Source: Alphaproteobacteria bacterium UBA2964 (GTDB taxonomy: Bacteria; Pseudomonadota; Alphaproteobacteria; MPNO01; UBA2964). Taken from it: a stretch of DNA of 11,941 bases. Location: positions 1 through 11,941 of the forward strand of contig DEBE01000228.1 of NCBI GenBank assembly GCA_002348425.1, in the 5' to 3' direction. The notes under the pieces were generated by a model. That model was given only the letters and a program-made list of their open reading frames with translations, was not told where the DNA came from and did no database searches. Below, in pieces: positions 1 through 5,655 of the stretch. Positions within the stretch are counted from its first letter, which is position 1, and every line of letters begins with the position of its first letter. The position numbers and the translations under genes are program-made.

Positions 1-404
1 ATAGAAAATATCAGTGGGGCTTGTTTCGGTGATGAATAACGGGCGAGGATTTGAGAGCTAGCAGGGGTAGACGGCCCGCCGCCCATGCCAGTAACTAGTG
101 CTCCGATAACAAAAAGATACAAGAATCCCGATATGTTTATCAGTAATCCTACGGCCACCACTAAAAGACAGACTTGGCTTACTCTGAGTGCCCCAAACCG
201 AATAAGAAAGCTACTACCGGCCAATGCCGCAAACATCGAACCCCCATAGAGAAACGCGGTATATAGACCGATCAAACTTGGGCTGATACCAGTATCCGCA
301 GCAATTGATGGAGCGAGAACAGGGATCGTCAGTCCACTCATTGTAGACATAGCCTGCTGCATGAGCATCGCGAGCATCGCGGTATAGACTACGGGTGGTT
401 TCAA
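1..404 (-). CDS. MFS transporter, N-terminal part (runs off left edge)
   Basis: Reading the minus strand from 404 gives 134 open codons to the edge with no stop. The product is strongly hydrophobic, with at least four candidate membrane segments. Recognisable stretches are an N-terminal helix (MQQAMSTMSGLTIPVLAPSI), a loop with SPSLIGLYTAF, then FLIRFGALRVSQ, which matches the short cytoplasmic loop between helices 2 and 3 of major facilitator proteins, and a glycine-rich GALVTGMGGGPSTPASSQIL resembling helix 4. This is typical of the first third of a roughly 400-residue inner-membrane secondary transporter of the drug/organic-anion type; the substrate cannot be told. A stop (TAA) lies in frame just upstream. 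The best start is TTG at 404 with a weak GGATAG behind it; ATG at 377 is the first ATG but lacks a Shine-Dalgarno. The C-terminal two thirds are outside the window. Confidence 0.85.
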   Translation of the reverse strand, partial: MKPPVVYTAMLAMLMQQAMSTMSGLTIPVLAPSIAADTGISPSLIGLYTAFLYGGSMFAALAGSSFLIRFGALRVSQVCLLVVAVGLLINISGFLYLFVIGALVTGMGGGPSTPASSQILARYSSPKQAPLIFS

Positions 405-663
405 GTTTCTATCCGTTTAACAGAAAAAATAAATGAGAATCTATAGATTAAAGAGTGCTAATAAGCAGTTGACGGATTGTAATTCCTTTATCCGTAGCGG
501 TCTATGGCATCAAATTCGCATTTGTATTGAAAAAAGAACCATTGTAGTACAATTCATTGGACACAAGACAATCAAAGAGGGGATTAGGTACAAAATGATA
601 AGTAGCTTACACCTCCACTCTAAAGTCGAGCCAACTGGTTATTAGTTTATACATATATTAAAT
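405..663. other. AT-rich intergenic region, no convincing gene
   Basis: The stretch between the MFS start and the small membrane protein is AT-rich. It contains one open frame (433-645, plus) without a Shine-Dalgarno or recognisable protein character, which I do not accept as a gene. A possible plus-strand promoter for the small genes is TTGAAA, 15 nt, then TACAAT, in the 525-552 area; the short spacer makes this weak. The last 25 nt before 664 are almost pure A/T. Confidence 0.5.
476..504 (-). promoter_or_regulatory. candidate sigma70-type promoter for the MFS gene
   Basis: On the minus strand, TAGACC (504-499, 4 of 6 to TTGACA) is followed after exactly 17 nt by TACAAT (481-476, 5 of 6 to TATAAT). 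Transcription would start near 469, leaving a leader of about 65 nt before the TTG start at 404. Found by eye only; AT-rich DNA produces such matches by chance. Confidence 0.35.
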
Positions 664-831
664 ATGGAAACAATTTTTATAATTTTTCACATTGTTGTTA
701 TTCTTTTGATTTTGGCGATTCTTTTTAAACCCTCCAGAGGCTGTGTTGATCCGAGATCATTTATTTTATATTTCTGGAACAGGATAAAAATTAGCCGGCC
801 TAAAAACGATAAATTTAAACATAAAAAGTAA
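664..831 (+). CDS. small single-pass membrane protein, 55 aa, unknown
   Basis: A 55-codon frame begins METIFIIFHIVV and ends in TAA at 829-831. Residues 3-21 form one uninterrupted hydrophobic helix. A short loop with a cysteine (KPSRGCVDP) follows, then an aromatic patch (residues 32-39, FILYFWN) and a strongly basic tail (39-55, many Lys/Arg). This pattern fits a small inner-membrane protein with a cytoplasmic positive tail. The first residues resemble the start of SecG, but the conserved QRSEGGG motif and second helix are absent, so I do not call it SecG. No clear Shine-Dalgarno precedes the ATG; the upstream DNA is AT-only and translation might be leaderless or weak. The next gene's ribosome site follows its stop immediately, suggesting an operon of two small genes. 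Function unknown. Confidence 0.5.
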   Translation: METIFIIFHIVVILLILAILFKPSRGCVDPRSFILYFWNRIKISRPKNDKFKHKK

Positions 832-845
832 ATTGGAGAATTACT

Positions 846-1031
846 ATGGCAGAAGACAAAATCACGGCAAGTTTTGAGATCAATACCGAAACAAATGAAA
901 TGCTTAAAAAAATTGTAGAACAATATAACCTTCCCGACACATCAAAAGCAATCCGATGCCTGCTTGATTACGTTGCCCAAGATGGAGATTGGGATAAAAT
1001 TTTCGGCAAGATTAGATGTCTTCGCTGTTAA
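846..1031 (+). CDS. small ribbon-helix-helix-like protein with C-terminal CxxC, 61 aa
   Basis: The 61-residue product reads as one short beta strand (residues 5-12, KITASFEI), a helix (13-28, TETNEMLKKIVEQYN), a turn (LPDTS) and a second helix (33-44, KAIRCLLDYV). This is the order expected for a ribbon-helix-helix fold, where the strands of a dimer pair and insert in the DNA major groove. An acidic/aromatic piece (DGDWDKIFGK) and a terminal CLRC (58-61) follow; with Cys38 these could bind metal or form disulfides. GGAG at 835-838, 7 nt before the ATG, is a good Shine-Dalgarno. The gene starts 14 nt after the small membrane protein. It could be a DNA-binding regulator or simply a small conserved protein; the fold call is by pattern only and no target is evident. 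Confidence 0.75.
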   Translation: MAEDKITASFEINTETNEMLKKIVEQYNLPDTSKAIRCLLDYVAQDGDWDKIFGKIRCLRC

Positions 1032-1069
1032 AAGATAATTTTGTAGAGGTCAGTTTTTTCGCATCACAA

Positions 1070-1097
1070 TTCACAAATATCCCGTCGATATTGTGAA
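1070..1097. repeat. imperfect inverted repeat between convergent small gene and tRNA
   Basis: TTCACAAATAT (1070-1080) and ATATTGTGAA (1088-1097) are inverted copies differing by one bulged A, with a 7-nt loop. A further TCACAAT at 1064-1070 repeats the arm. No T-run follows on either strand, so a classic terminator is unlikely; a protein-binding site or RNA-end stem between the convergent genes is possible. Confidence 0.35.
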
Positions 1098-1136
1098 TAC
1101 AGGTCAACCATACAGTTGATATATCTAATAAAAAAA

Positions 1137-1211
1137 TGGTGGGCACGACTGGGATTGAACCAGTGACCCCTACGATGTCAACGTAGTGCTCTCCCGCTGA
1201 GCTACGCGCCC
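1137..1211 (-). tRNA. tRNA-Val (anticodon GAC)
   Basis: The minus strand folds as a complete 75-nt cloverleaf. The acceptor stem GGGCGCG/CGTGCCC has one G-U pair. The D stem is GCTC/GAGC with loop AGCGGGA. The anticodon stem CTACG/CGTAG carries loop TTGACAT, giving anticodon GAC, which reads GUC and GUU valine codons. The variable loop is 5 nt, and the T stem ACTGG/CCAGT holds loop TTCAATC. The discriminator A is followed by an encoded CCA. Seven T residues follow the CCA on the minus strand (1136-1130) and may help end transcription. No duplicated tRNA tail was seen in the window, so there is no sign of an integrated element at this site. Confidence 0.97.
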
Positions 1212-1319
1212 AACACCATTTTCTATTGCAGACCATCAATCCAACTGCAACATTAGTTGTCATTTATACTAATTGGGATCTTCATTGCAAGATGGGCAAC
1301 CAAGCGGCTTTAAGGGTTC

Positions 1320-1394
1320 ATGCTAGTACAACGTAATTATATAGCCTATTTCAAATTGATGACTTCCTCTCAGCACCAAAGTAAATCATACTAA
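1320..1394 (+). CDS. possible 24-codon leader ORF overlapping the next gene's start (TAATG)
   Basis: An ATG at 1320 opens 24 codons (beginning MLVQRNYIAYF) that end in TAA at 1392-1394, so the stop and the next gene's ATG share one base (TAATG). The downstream gene has no visible Shine-Dalgarno, whereas AAGGG lies 3 nt before this ATG (a tight spacing). This arrangement could permit translational coupling. The peptide has no recognisable features and the frame is short enough to be chance, so confidence is low. Confidence 0.2.
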   Translation: MLVQRNYIAYFKLMTSSQHQSKSY

Positions 1395-2275
1395 TGGACA
1401 AACAAAAAACTGAAATCGCTGCGGGAAGCAGTCCTATCCAAGTATTGTTGCCAGAACAACAAATATCACCCGTAGTCTTTGCTTCACCCCATAGCGGCGT
1501 CAAATATCCGGCGAATTTTGTCGCCGATTCTCCACTTGATCTTTTATCGCTACGTAAATCTGAGGACGCTTTTGTAAATTTACTGTTCGCAAAGGCACCC
1601 TATTATGGGATGCCATTGATCAACGCCCTATTTCCTCGCGCTTATGTTGACCCAAATCGGGAACCTTTTGAACTTGATCCAGGAATGTTTTCAGACCCGA
1701 TACCTGAATACGTAAATACAAAATCTAGCCGAGTAAATGCCGGTCTAGGCACAATTCCAAAAGTTGTGGGTTTCGGACAGGAAATTTATAGTAAAAAATT
1801 AAATTTCAAAGAAGCAGCCAGACGCATTGATACCAATTATCGCCCGTATCATCGCCAACTCCGTCATTTATTGAACAAGACAAGAGAAAAATTCGGCTGC
1901 TATTTGTTAATCGACTGTCATTCAATGCCATCTGTCGGTGGCCCGGACGATCCAGATGCTGGTCGAAGGAGAGCAGATATCGTTTTGGGTGATTGTTTTT
2001 CGACGACATGCAATGAAAACATCATCAAAACAATTGAACAGGTTTTTATTAAACTTGGTTACGAGGTTTCTCGAAATAAACCTTTTGCTGGTGGTTTTTC
2101 GACACACCATTATGGACATCCAAAGGACAGCCGCCATGCTATTCAGATAGAAATTAATCGTGGACTTTATATGGATGAGACCAAAATTAAACAAAGCCAA
2201 AGCATGCCCGCACTGACTGAGGATATTAACACGCTTATCGAGACATTATCTCAATTTAACAGGGATAAACTTTGA
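1394..2275 (+). CDS. N-formylglutamate amidohydrolase family protein
   Basis: This 293-residue protein belongs to the N-formylglutamate amidohydrolase (FGase) family, zinc-dependent enzymes that remove formyl from N-formyl-L-glutamate at the end of one histidine degradation route. Seen in order: SPHSG (31-35), DPNREP (86-91), GLGTIPKVV (117-125), DCHSMPS (174-180), GGFSTHHYG (233-241) and QIEINRGLYMDE (251-262). The His, Asp and Glu residues of the SPHSG, DCHS and IEINR motifs are the expected metal and catalytic positions. Length is normal for the family. The ATG at 1394 is the first in frame, because a TAA lies four codons upstream; no Shine-Dalgarno is evident. No other hut genes are nearby, so the true substrate may be another N-acyl amino acid; hutG is therefore not assigned. 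An AT-rich hairpin follows directly. Confidence 0.88.
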   Translation: MDKQKTEIAAGSSPIQVLLPEQQISPVVFASPHSGVKYPANFVADSPLDLLSLRKSEDAFVNLLFAKAPYYGMPLINALFPRAYVDPNREPFELDPGMFSDPIPEYVNTKSSRVNAGLGTIPKVVGFGQEIYSKKLNFKEAARRIDTNYRPYHRQLRHLLNKTREKFGCYLLIDCHSMPSVGGPDDPDAGRRRADIVLGDCFSTTCNENIIKTIEQVFIKLGYEVSRNKPFAGGFSTHHYGHPKDSRHAIQIEINRGLYMDETKIKQSQSMPALTEDINTLIETLSQFNRDKL

Positions 2276-2277
2276 AT

Positions 2278-2297
2278 AAAAATAAACTCTTATTTTT
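2278..2297. terminator. AT-rich hairpin, possible bidirectional terminator
   Basis: AAAAATAA (2278-2285) and TTATTTTT (2290-2297) are perfect 8-bp inverted copies around the loop ACTC, three bases past the stop of the amidohydrolase gene. Each strand ends in five T residues, so it could act for both the plus gene and the convergent minus operon ending at 2384. The stem has no G-C pairs, so it is weaker than a classical intrinsic terminator. Confidence 0.4.
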
Positions 2298-2383
2298 GGA
2301 TTAACTTATAATTATTGATCGATCAGGTATTACAATTAAAAGTTTAACACCTCGAGCATTCCTCGCGTTCAGATCATTAAGTA

Positions 2384-3223
2384 CTAAAATTTTGCTTGTG
2401 CGGACATCGCTAATCGACCGTTATGATTGAGCGCCCATAAAGCTGCTTCGTTATTTCCCTTTAATACGCCTTCAATCGAAAAGTCATGGGTATCATAAAT
2501 TGGTGAAACTGCTCGAACGGAAAAGCTTTTGAGTAATTTCCCTGGCATTTCGCACCTGAAAAGATCTAATAACAGAGTAAAGGTTAGGGGACCATGTACT
2601 AAAAGACCCGGATAGTTTTCGATTTCTGTTACATATTTTCGATCATAGTGAATACGATGACTATTCATCGTAAGGGCTGAGAAACGAAATAAAAGAACCG
2701 GCGACGGAATTATTGTTCGTTTCCAAGTTGCTTCATAAGGCGGCAGGGGTGGCTCTGGACTTTTAACGCCTTTCTTTGCATTTTCACGATAAACTACATC
2801 CTGTATTTCCTTAGTTGCGATACCGTTTTCTCCAAAAATTTCATGCTTAAGTTTCAGAAATACCAAATTTCCGGTTTTCCCGGTTTTGGGTGTAACTGAT
2901 TCGATAGTTGTTACATTCTTTATTATTTCTCCGACATGAATAGGACGATGATAGGTAGCCGCTGTGCCAGCCCACATACGACGCGGTAAATCGATTGGAG
3001 GCAGAAATGAACCTCGCTTTGGGTGACCATCTTCAGCAGTATCACTGAGCTTTACGACCTCACGAATATAAAAGAGGTGCCATCCAGGTGGTATTTCATC
3101 TCCATCTTTGAAGGGTACATGATCTCGATCAAGCGTAGCAGTAAGTGAATCAGCCTGATAGGCCGTCACTAACGCGGTGGTCGTTGTTTTCTTTCCTATC
3201 CAAGCATCATATTGACTGGTCAT
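2384..3223 (-). CDS. MaoC/HTD2-type double-hotdog acyl-CoA hydratase (mesaconyl/itaconyl-CoA hydratase-like)
   Basis: This 279-residue protein has the two-hotdog layout of the FAS1-like dehydratase/HTD2 group. Residues about 1-145 are the degenerate N-terminal hotdog (LPRRMWAGTA and PIHVGEII are recognisable). Residues about 165-279 carry the hydratase motif FSALTMNSHRIHYD (181-194) and LLVHGPL (207-213), whose His and Asn/Asp residues are the expected catalytic region. Family members hydrate mesaconyl-C4-CoA or itaconyl-CoA, or act as 3-hydroxyacyl dehydratases. Its ATG overlaps the stop of the CoA-transferase gene by 4 bp (ATGA), so translation is probably coupled. As last gene of the minus operon it would hydrate the enoyl-CoA made by the acyl-CoA dehydrogenase. 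The family is certain; the substrate is inferred from neighbours only. Confidence 0.85.
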   Translation of the reverse strand: MTSQYDAWIGKKTTTTALVTAYQADSLTATLDRDHVPFKDGDEIPPGWHLFYIREVVKLSDTAEDGHPKRGSFLPPIDLPRRMWAGTAATYHRPIHVGEIIKNVTTIESVTPKTGKTGNLVFLKLKHEIFGENGIATKEIQDVVYRENAKKGVKSPEPPLPPYEATWKRTIIPSPVLLFRFSALTMNSHRIHYDRKYVTEIENYPGLLVHGPLTFTLLLDLFRCEMPGKLLKSFSVRAVSPIYDTHDFSIEGVLKGNNEAALWALNHNGRLAMSAQAKF

Positions 3224-4344
3224 TTAGAAAACTCCTCCCGAATTTTTTCCGTGTGTTCACCAATAGCAGGGACAGGACCCAAATGTCTTTCCAAACCATT
3301 GATAGTTGCCGGTGGTGCAGCCATATGCACCTTGCCTGTCGGGCTATCTACCTCCACGCGTCTCAATGCCGGATGACACGACAAACTCGCAACATCATTA
3401 ATTTCTCCGAATGCTATTTGAGATTTTCGTAACCGTTTTGTCAGTTCCAGTCGATCCATGTTAGTAAATGAACTAATAATCACTTTATCAAGTTTATCTC
3501 GATTTGAACAACGAGCCTCATTACTGTGAAACTTATCGTCGTTTGGCATTTCAGGGCTTTCTAAAACCTCAGACGCAAATCTCTCAAACTCTCTTTCATT
3601 TTGTATCGAAATGAGAATTTCACTGCCGTCGCTCGTTGGATATGCCCCATAAGGAGCTATTGATGGGTGATTAAGCCCCACCCGCGGAGGAATGGACCCT
3701 GCATAGTCATAGGTGAGCAAAGGGACATTCATCCAATCCGCCATTCCCTCAAAAAGAGACGTTTTGATAGCTCCTCCTTGTCCGGTTCTATCACGATCGA
3801 TTAAAGCTTCTAATACTGCCATGTAACTATACATCCCACACGATATATCGCAGGCTGAAACACCAACACGGCCAGGGCCCTCGGCACGCCCAGTCACTGA
3901 AGACAAACCAGATTCTGCTTGCACCAACAAATCGTATGCTTTCATGTCTGCGTAGGGTCCCTCTTCCCCATATCCGGAGATATCAACTGTTATCAAACGC
4001 GGCAGCTGAGCCCTTAATTCCTCTGAACCAAGACCTAGTCGCGCCGTAGCACCCGGCGCCAAATTCTGGATAAAGATGTCGGCACGGCAAAGAATTCTAT
4101 TTAATAAAGCCATATCTTCTTTATCTTTTATGTTTAGAACTAACGACTCCTTCCCCCTATTTAGCCAGACAAAATAGGCACTTTCGCCATGAACCACACT
4201 ATCGTACCCTCGGGCGAAATCACCCTCGGCCCGCTCAATCTTTATAACCCGAGCTCCGGCATCAGCAAGACGCGATGAACAATAGGGAGCTGCGACAGCT
4301 TGCTCCAACGATAACACAAGAATCCCCTCCAGAGGCTTGTCCAT
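3220..4344 (-). CDS. family III CoA-transferase (CaiB/BaiF)
   Basis: A 374-residue CaiB/BaiF-type CoA-transferase, which moves CoA from a donor thioester to a carboxylic acid in the cytoplasm. Features in order: PLEGILVLSLEQAVAAPYCS (4-23) with the N-terminal Rossmann-like fold, ADAGARVIKIE (27-37), the NLAPGATARLGLG turn (94-106), ISGYGEEGPYADMKAYDLLVQA (122-143), and GVSACDISCGMYS (161-173), in which Asp166 corresponds to the catalytic aspartate that forms the acyl/CoA anhydride in formyl-CoA transferase. Length is close to, or slightly below, the usual about 400. AGAGGAG overlaps the stop of the upstream dehydrogenase gene, about 8 nt from this ATG; the 13-nt gap marks one operon. Together with the MaoC gene it resembles the mesaconyl-CoA transferase/hydratase pair; donor and acceptor cannot be read from sequence. 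Confidence 0.9.
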   Translation of the reverse strand: MDKPLEGILVLSLEQAVAAPYCSSRLADAGARVIKIERAEGDFARGYDSVVHGESAYFVWLNRGKESLVLNIKDKEDMALLNRILCRADIFIQNLAPGATARLGLGSEELRAQLPRLITVDISGYGEEGPYADMKAYDLLVQAESGLSSVTGRAEGPGRVGVSACDISCGMYSYMAVLEALIDRDRTGQGGAIKTSLFEGMADWMNVPLLTYDYAGSIPPRVGLNHPSIAPYGAYPTSDGSEILISIQNEREFERFASEVLESPEMPNDDKFHSNEARCSNRDKLDKVIISSFTNMDRLELTKRLRKSQIAFGEINDVASLSCHPALRRVEVDSPTGKVHMAAPPATINGLERHLGPVPAIGEHTEKIREEFSK

Positions 4345-4357
4345 CTTTTATACTCCT

Positions 4358-5512
4358 CTAATAAGATCGCGGAAGATCTAGTACGTGCTCCGCCAAATAA
4401 CTAAGGATTAAATTTGTTGAGATTGGTGCTATACGGTATAATCTGGTTTCTCGAAACTTTCTTTCAATATCAAATTCTTCTGCAAAGGCAAAACCACCAT
4501 GTGTTTGCATGCACATATCAGCCGCCTTCCATGAAGCCTCAGCAGCAAGGTATTTGGCCATATTGGCTTCAGCTCCGCATTGTTTATCGGCTTCGAAAAG
4601 TTCTGCAGCTCGTTTGACCATTAAATCCGCAGCCTCCGTTTGTGCATAACTCTCCGATATTGGAAACTGGATACCTTGATTCTGCCCTATAGGTTTGCCG
4701 AATACCGAACGGTCACGAGCATAATCAGCCGCTTTTTTGATAAACCAACGAGCATCACCAATGCACTCTGCTGCTATCAAAATTCGTTCCGCATTCATCC
4801 CACTGAGAATATATCGAAAACCTTTTCCTTCTTCCCCGACCAAGCTATCTGCTGGAATCTCTAAATTATCAAAAAATATTTCTGTGGTGGCATGATTGAT
4901 CATCGTTCTGATTGGTTTAATTTCTAATCCATTTCCAACAGCCTCACGCATATCAATTAAAAATACGGAAAGACCATCTGTGCGTTTTTCAACTTGATCA
5001 CGAGGTGTGGTGCGAGCCAGCAGCAACATTAAATCAGAATGCTCTGCCCTAGAAGTCCATATCTTTTGACCGTTCACTATGTATGCATTATTGCCTTCTT
5101 TAACCGCAGTTGTTCGCAAGCTGAGTGTATCAGTACCACTTGTCGGTTCAGTAACACCAAACGCCTGAAGGCGAAGTTCACCCGACGCAATTTTAGGTAG
5201 GTAATTGTTCTTCTGCTCATCCGAGCCGTGACGCAGGATTGATCCCATCGTATACATTTGCGCATGGCACGCCGCACCATTACTTCCCGACTTATGTATT
5301 TCTTCCATAATAGCGGCAGCCGCTGTAATTCCTAATCCACTACCTCCAAATTCTTCAGGAATTAAAACAGAGAGATACCCATTTTCAGTCAATGCCTTTA
5401 CAAATTCTGTAGGATAAGCTCTCTCACGATCTGTTTTACGCCAATATTCGCCCGGGAACTCGGAACATAATTTAATGACACCATCCCGAATATCATCATA
5501 GTTTTCTGACAT
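4358..5512 (-). CDS. acyl-CoA dehydrogenase family protein
   Basis: A 384-residue FAD-dependent acyl-CoA dehydrogenase of usual length. The N-terminal helical domain includes IPEEFGGSGLG (51-61). The central beta domain has the flavin signature GVTEPTSGTD (119-128) and KIWTSRAEHSD (150-160). The C-terminal helical domain contains ARDRSVFGKPI (265-275) and QTHGGFAFAEE (336-346), both contacting FAD. The Glu found near the C-terminus of most members is replaced: the corresponding stretch is RLYRIAPIST (357-366). Glu242, in NAERILIA, lies where isovaleryl- and long-chain acyl-CoA dehydrogenases place their base, so it may serve instead. The start is backed by GAGG five nt upstream. This is the first gene of the operon with the CoA-transferase and hydratase and lies just downstream of an 18-bp palindrome. 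It probably desaturates the CoA ester made by the transferase. Confidence 0.92.
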   Translation of the reverse strand: MSENYDDIRDGVIKLCSEFPGEYWRKTDRERAYPTEFVKALTENGYLSVLIPEEFGGSGLGITAAAAIMEEIHKSGSNGAACHAQMYTMGSILRHGSDEQKNNYLPKIASGELRLQAFGVTEPTSGTDTLSLRTTAVKEGNNAYIVNGQKIWTSRAEHSDLMLLLARTTPRDQVEKRTDGLSVFLIDMREAVGNGLEIKPIRTMINHATTEIFFDNLEIPADSLVGEEGKGFRYILSGMNAERILIAAECIGDARWFIKKAADYARDRSVFGKPIGQNQGIQFPISESYAQTEAADLMVKRAAELFEADKQCGAEANMAKYLAAEASWKAADMCMQTHGGFAFAEEFDIERKFRETRLYRIAPISTNLILSYLAEHVLDLPRSY

Positions 5513-5520
5513 GTTATCCT

Positions 5521-5538
5521 CAAATAGTTAACTATTTG
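5521..5538. promoter_or_regulatory. perfect 18-bp palindrome, candidate operator
   Basis: CAAATAGTTAACTATTTG is a perfect palindrome between two divergent transcription units, touching the Shine-Dalgarno (TGAGGATA, 5522-5515) of the acyl-CoA dehydrogenase gene. Perfect dyads of this length usually mark dimeric repressor sites. In RNA it could also form a 7-bp stem with loop TTAA beside the ribosome site. No second copy was noticed in the window. Confidence 0.5.
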
Positions 5539-5596
5539 TGTTTGTACATTATCGATGCATTCCTGCAAGATTAGTGTTTTCATTAAGTAACACAAC

Positions 5597-5640
5597 TTGA
5601 CTCTTAGCCACACTCGCGGAAACTCTCTTTATAAAGTCAA
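5597..5640 (+). promoter_or_regulatory. inverted-repeat-rich upstream region of the M20 amidohydrolase gene
   Basis: TTGACT (5597-5602) and AGTCAA (5635-5640) are inverted copies, and CTTTATAAAG (5627-5636) is a 10-bp palindrome just ahead of the ribosome site. TTGACT resembles a -35 box but has no good -10 at 16-18 nt, so I cannot place a promoter. The whole 5513-5655 gap between divergent genes is likely the control region for both. Confidence 0.3.
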
Positions 5641-5655
5641 AAGGAGCGTTTCTTA

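Noticed and set aside
433..645. Open frame of 70 codons in the AT-rich gap after the MFS gene
   Set aside because: No Shine-Dalgarno, no recognisable motif, irregular residue make-up, and it overlaps a better candidate promoter for the MFS gene.
664..831. Small membrane protein as SecG
   Set aside because: The first 20 residues look SecG-like, but the QRSEGGG motif, second membrane helix and Gly-rich tail are missing.
664..1031. Type I/II toxin-antitoxin module
   Set aside because: A hydrophobic peptide next to an RHH-like protein invites this idea, but neither matches a known toxin or antitoxin family that I recognise; kept only as a question in the findings.
1137..1211. tRNA as an integration site of a mobile element
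   Set aside because: No integrase, no direct repeat of the tRNA 3' end and no phage-like genes in the window.
1012..1263. Minus-strand frame of 83 codons across the tRNA
   Set aside because: It is antisense to the small gene's end and runs through the complete tRNA-Val; a chance frame.
1394..2275. hutG assignment
   Set aside because: The family fits but no other histidine-degradation genes are present, so the specific symbol would overstate the evidence.
5077..5280. Frames inside the acyl-CoA dehydrogenase gene and similar ones in the other long genes
   Set aside because: They overlap strongly supported genes in other frames and show no protein features of their own.
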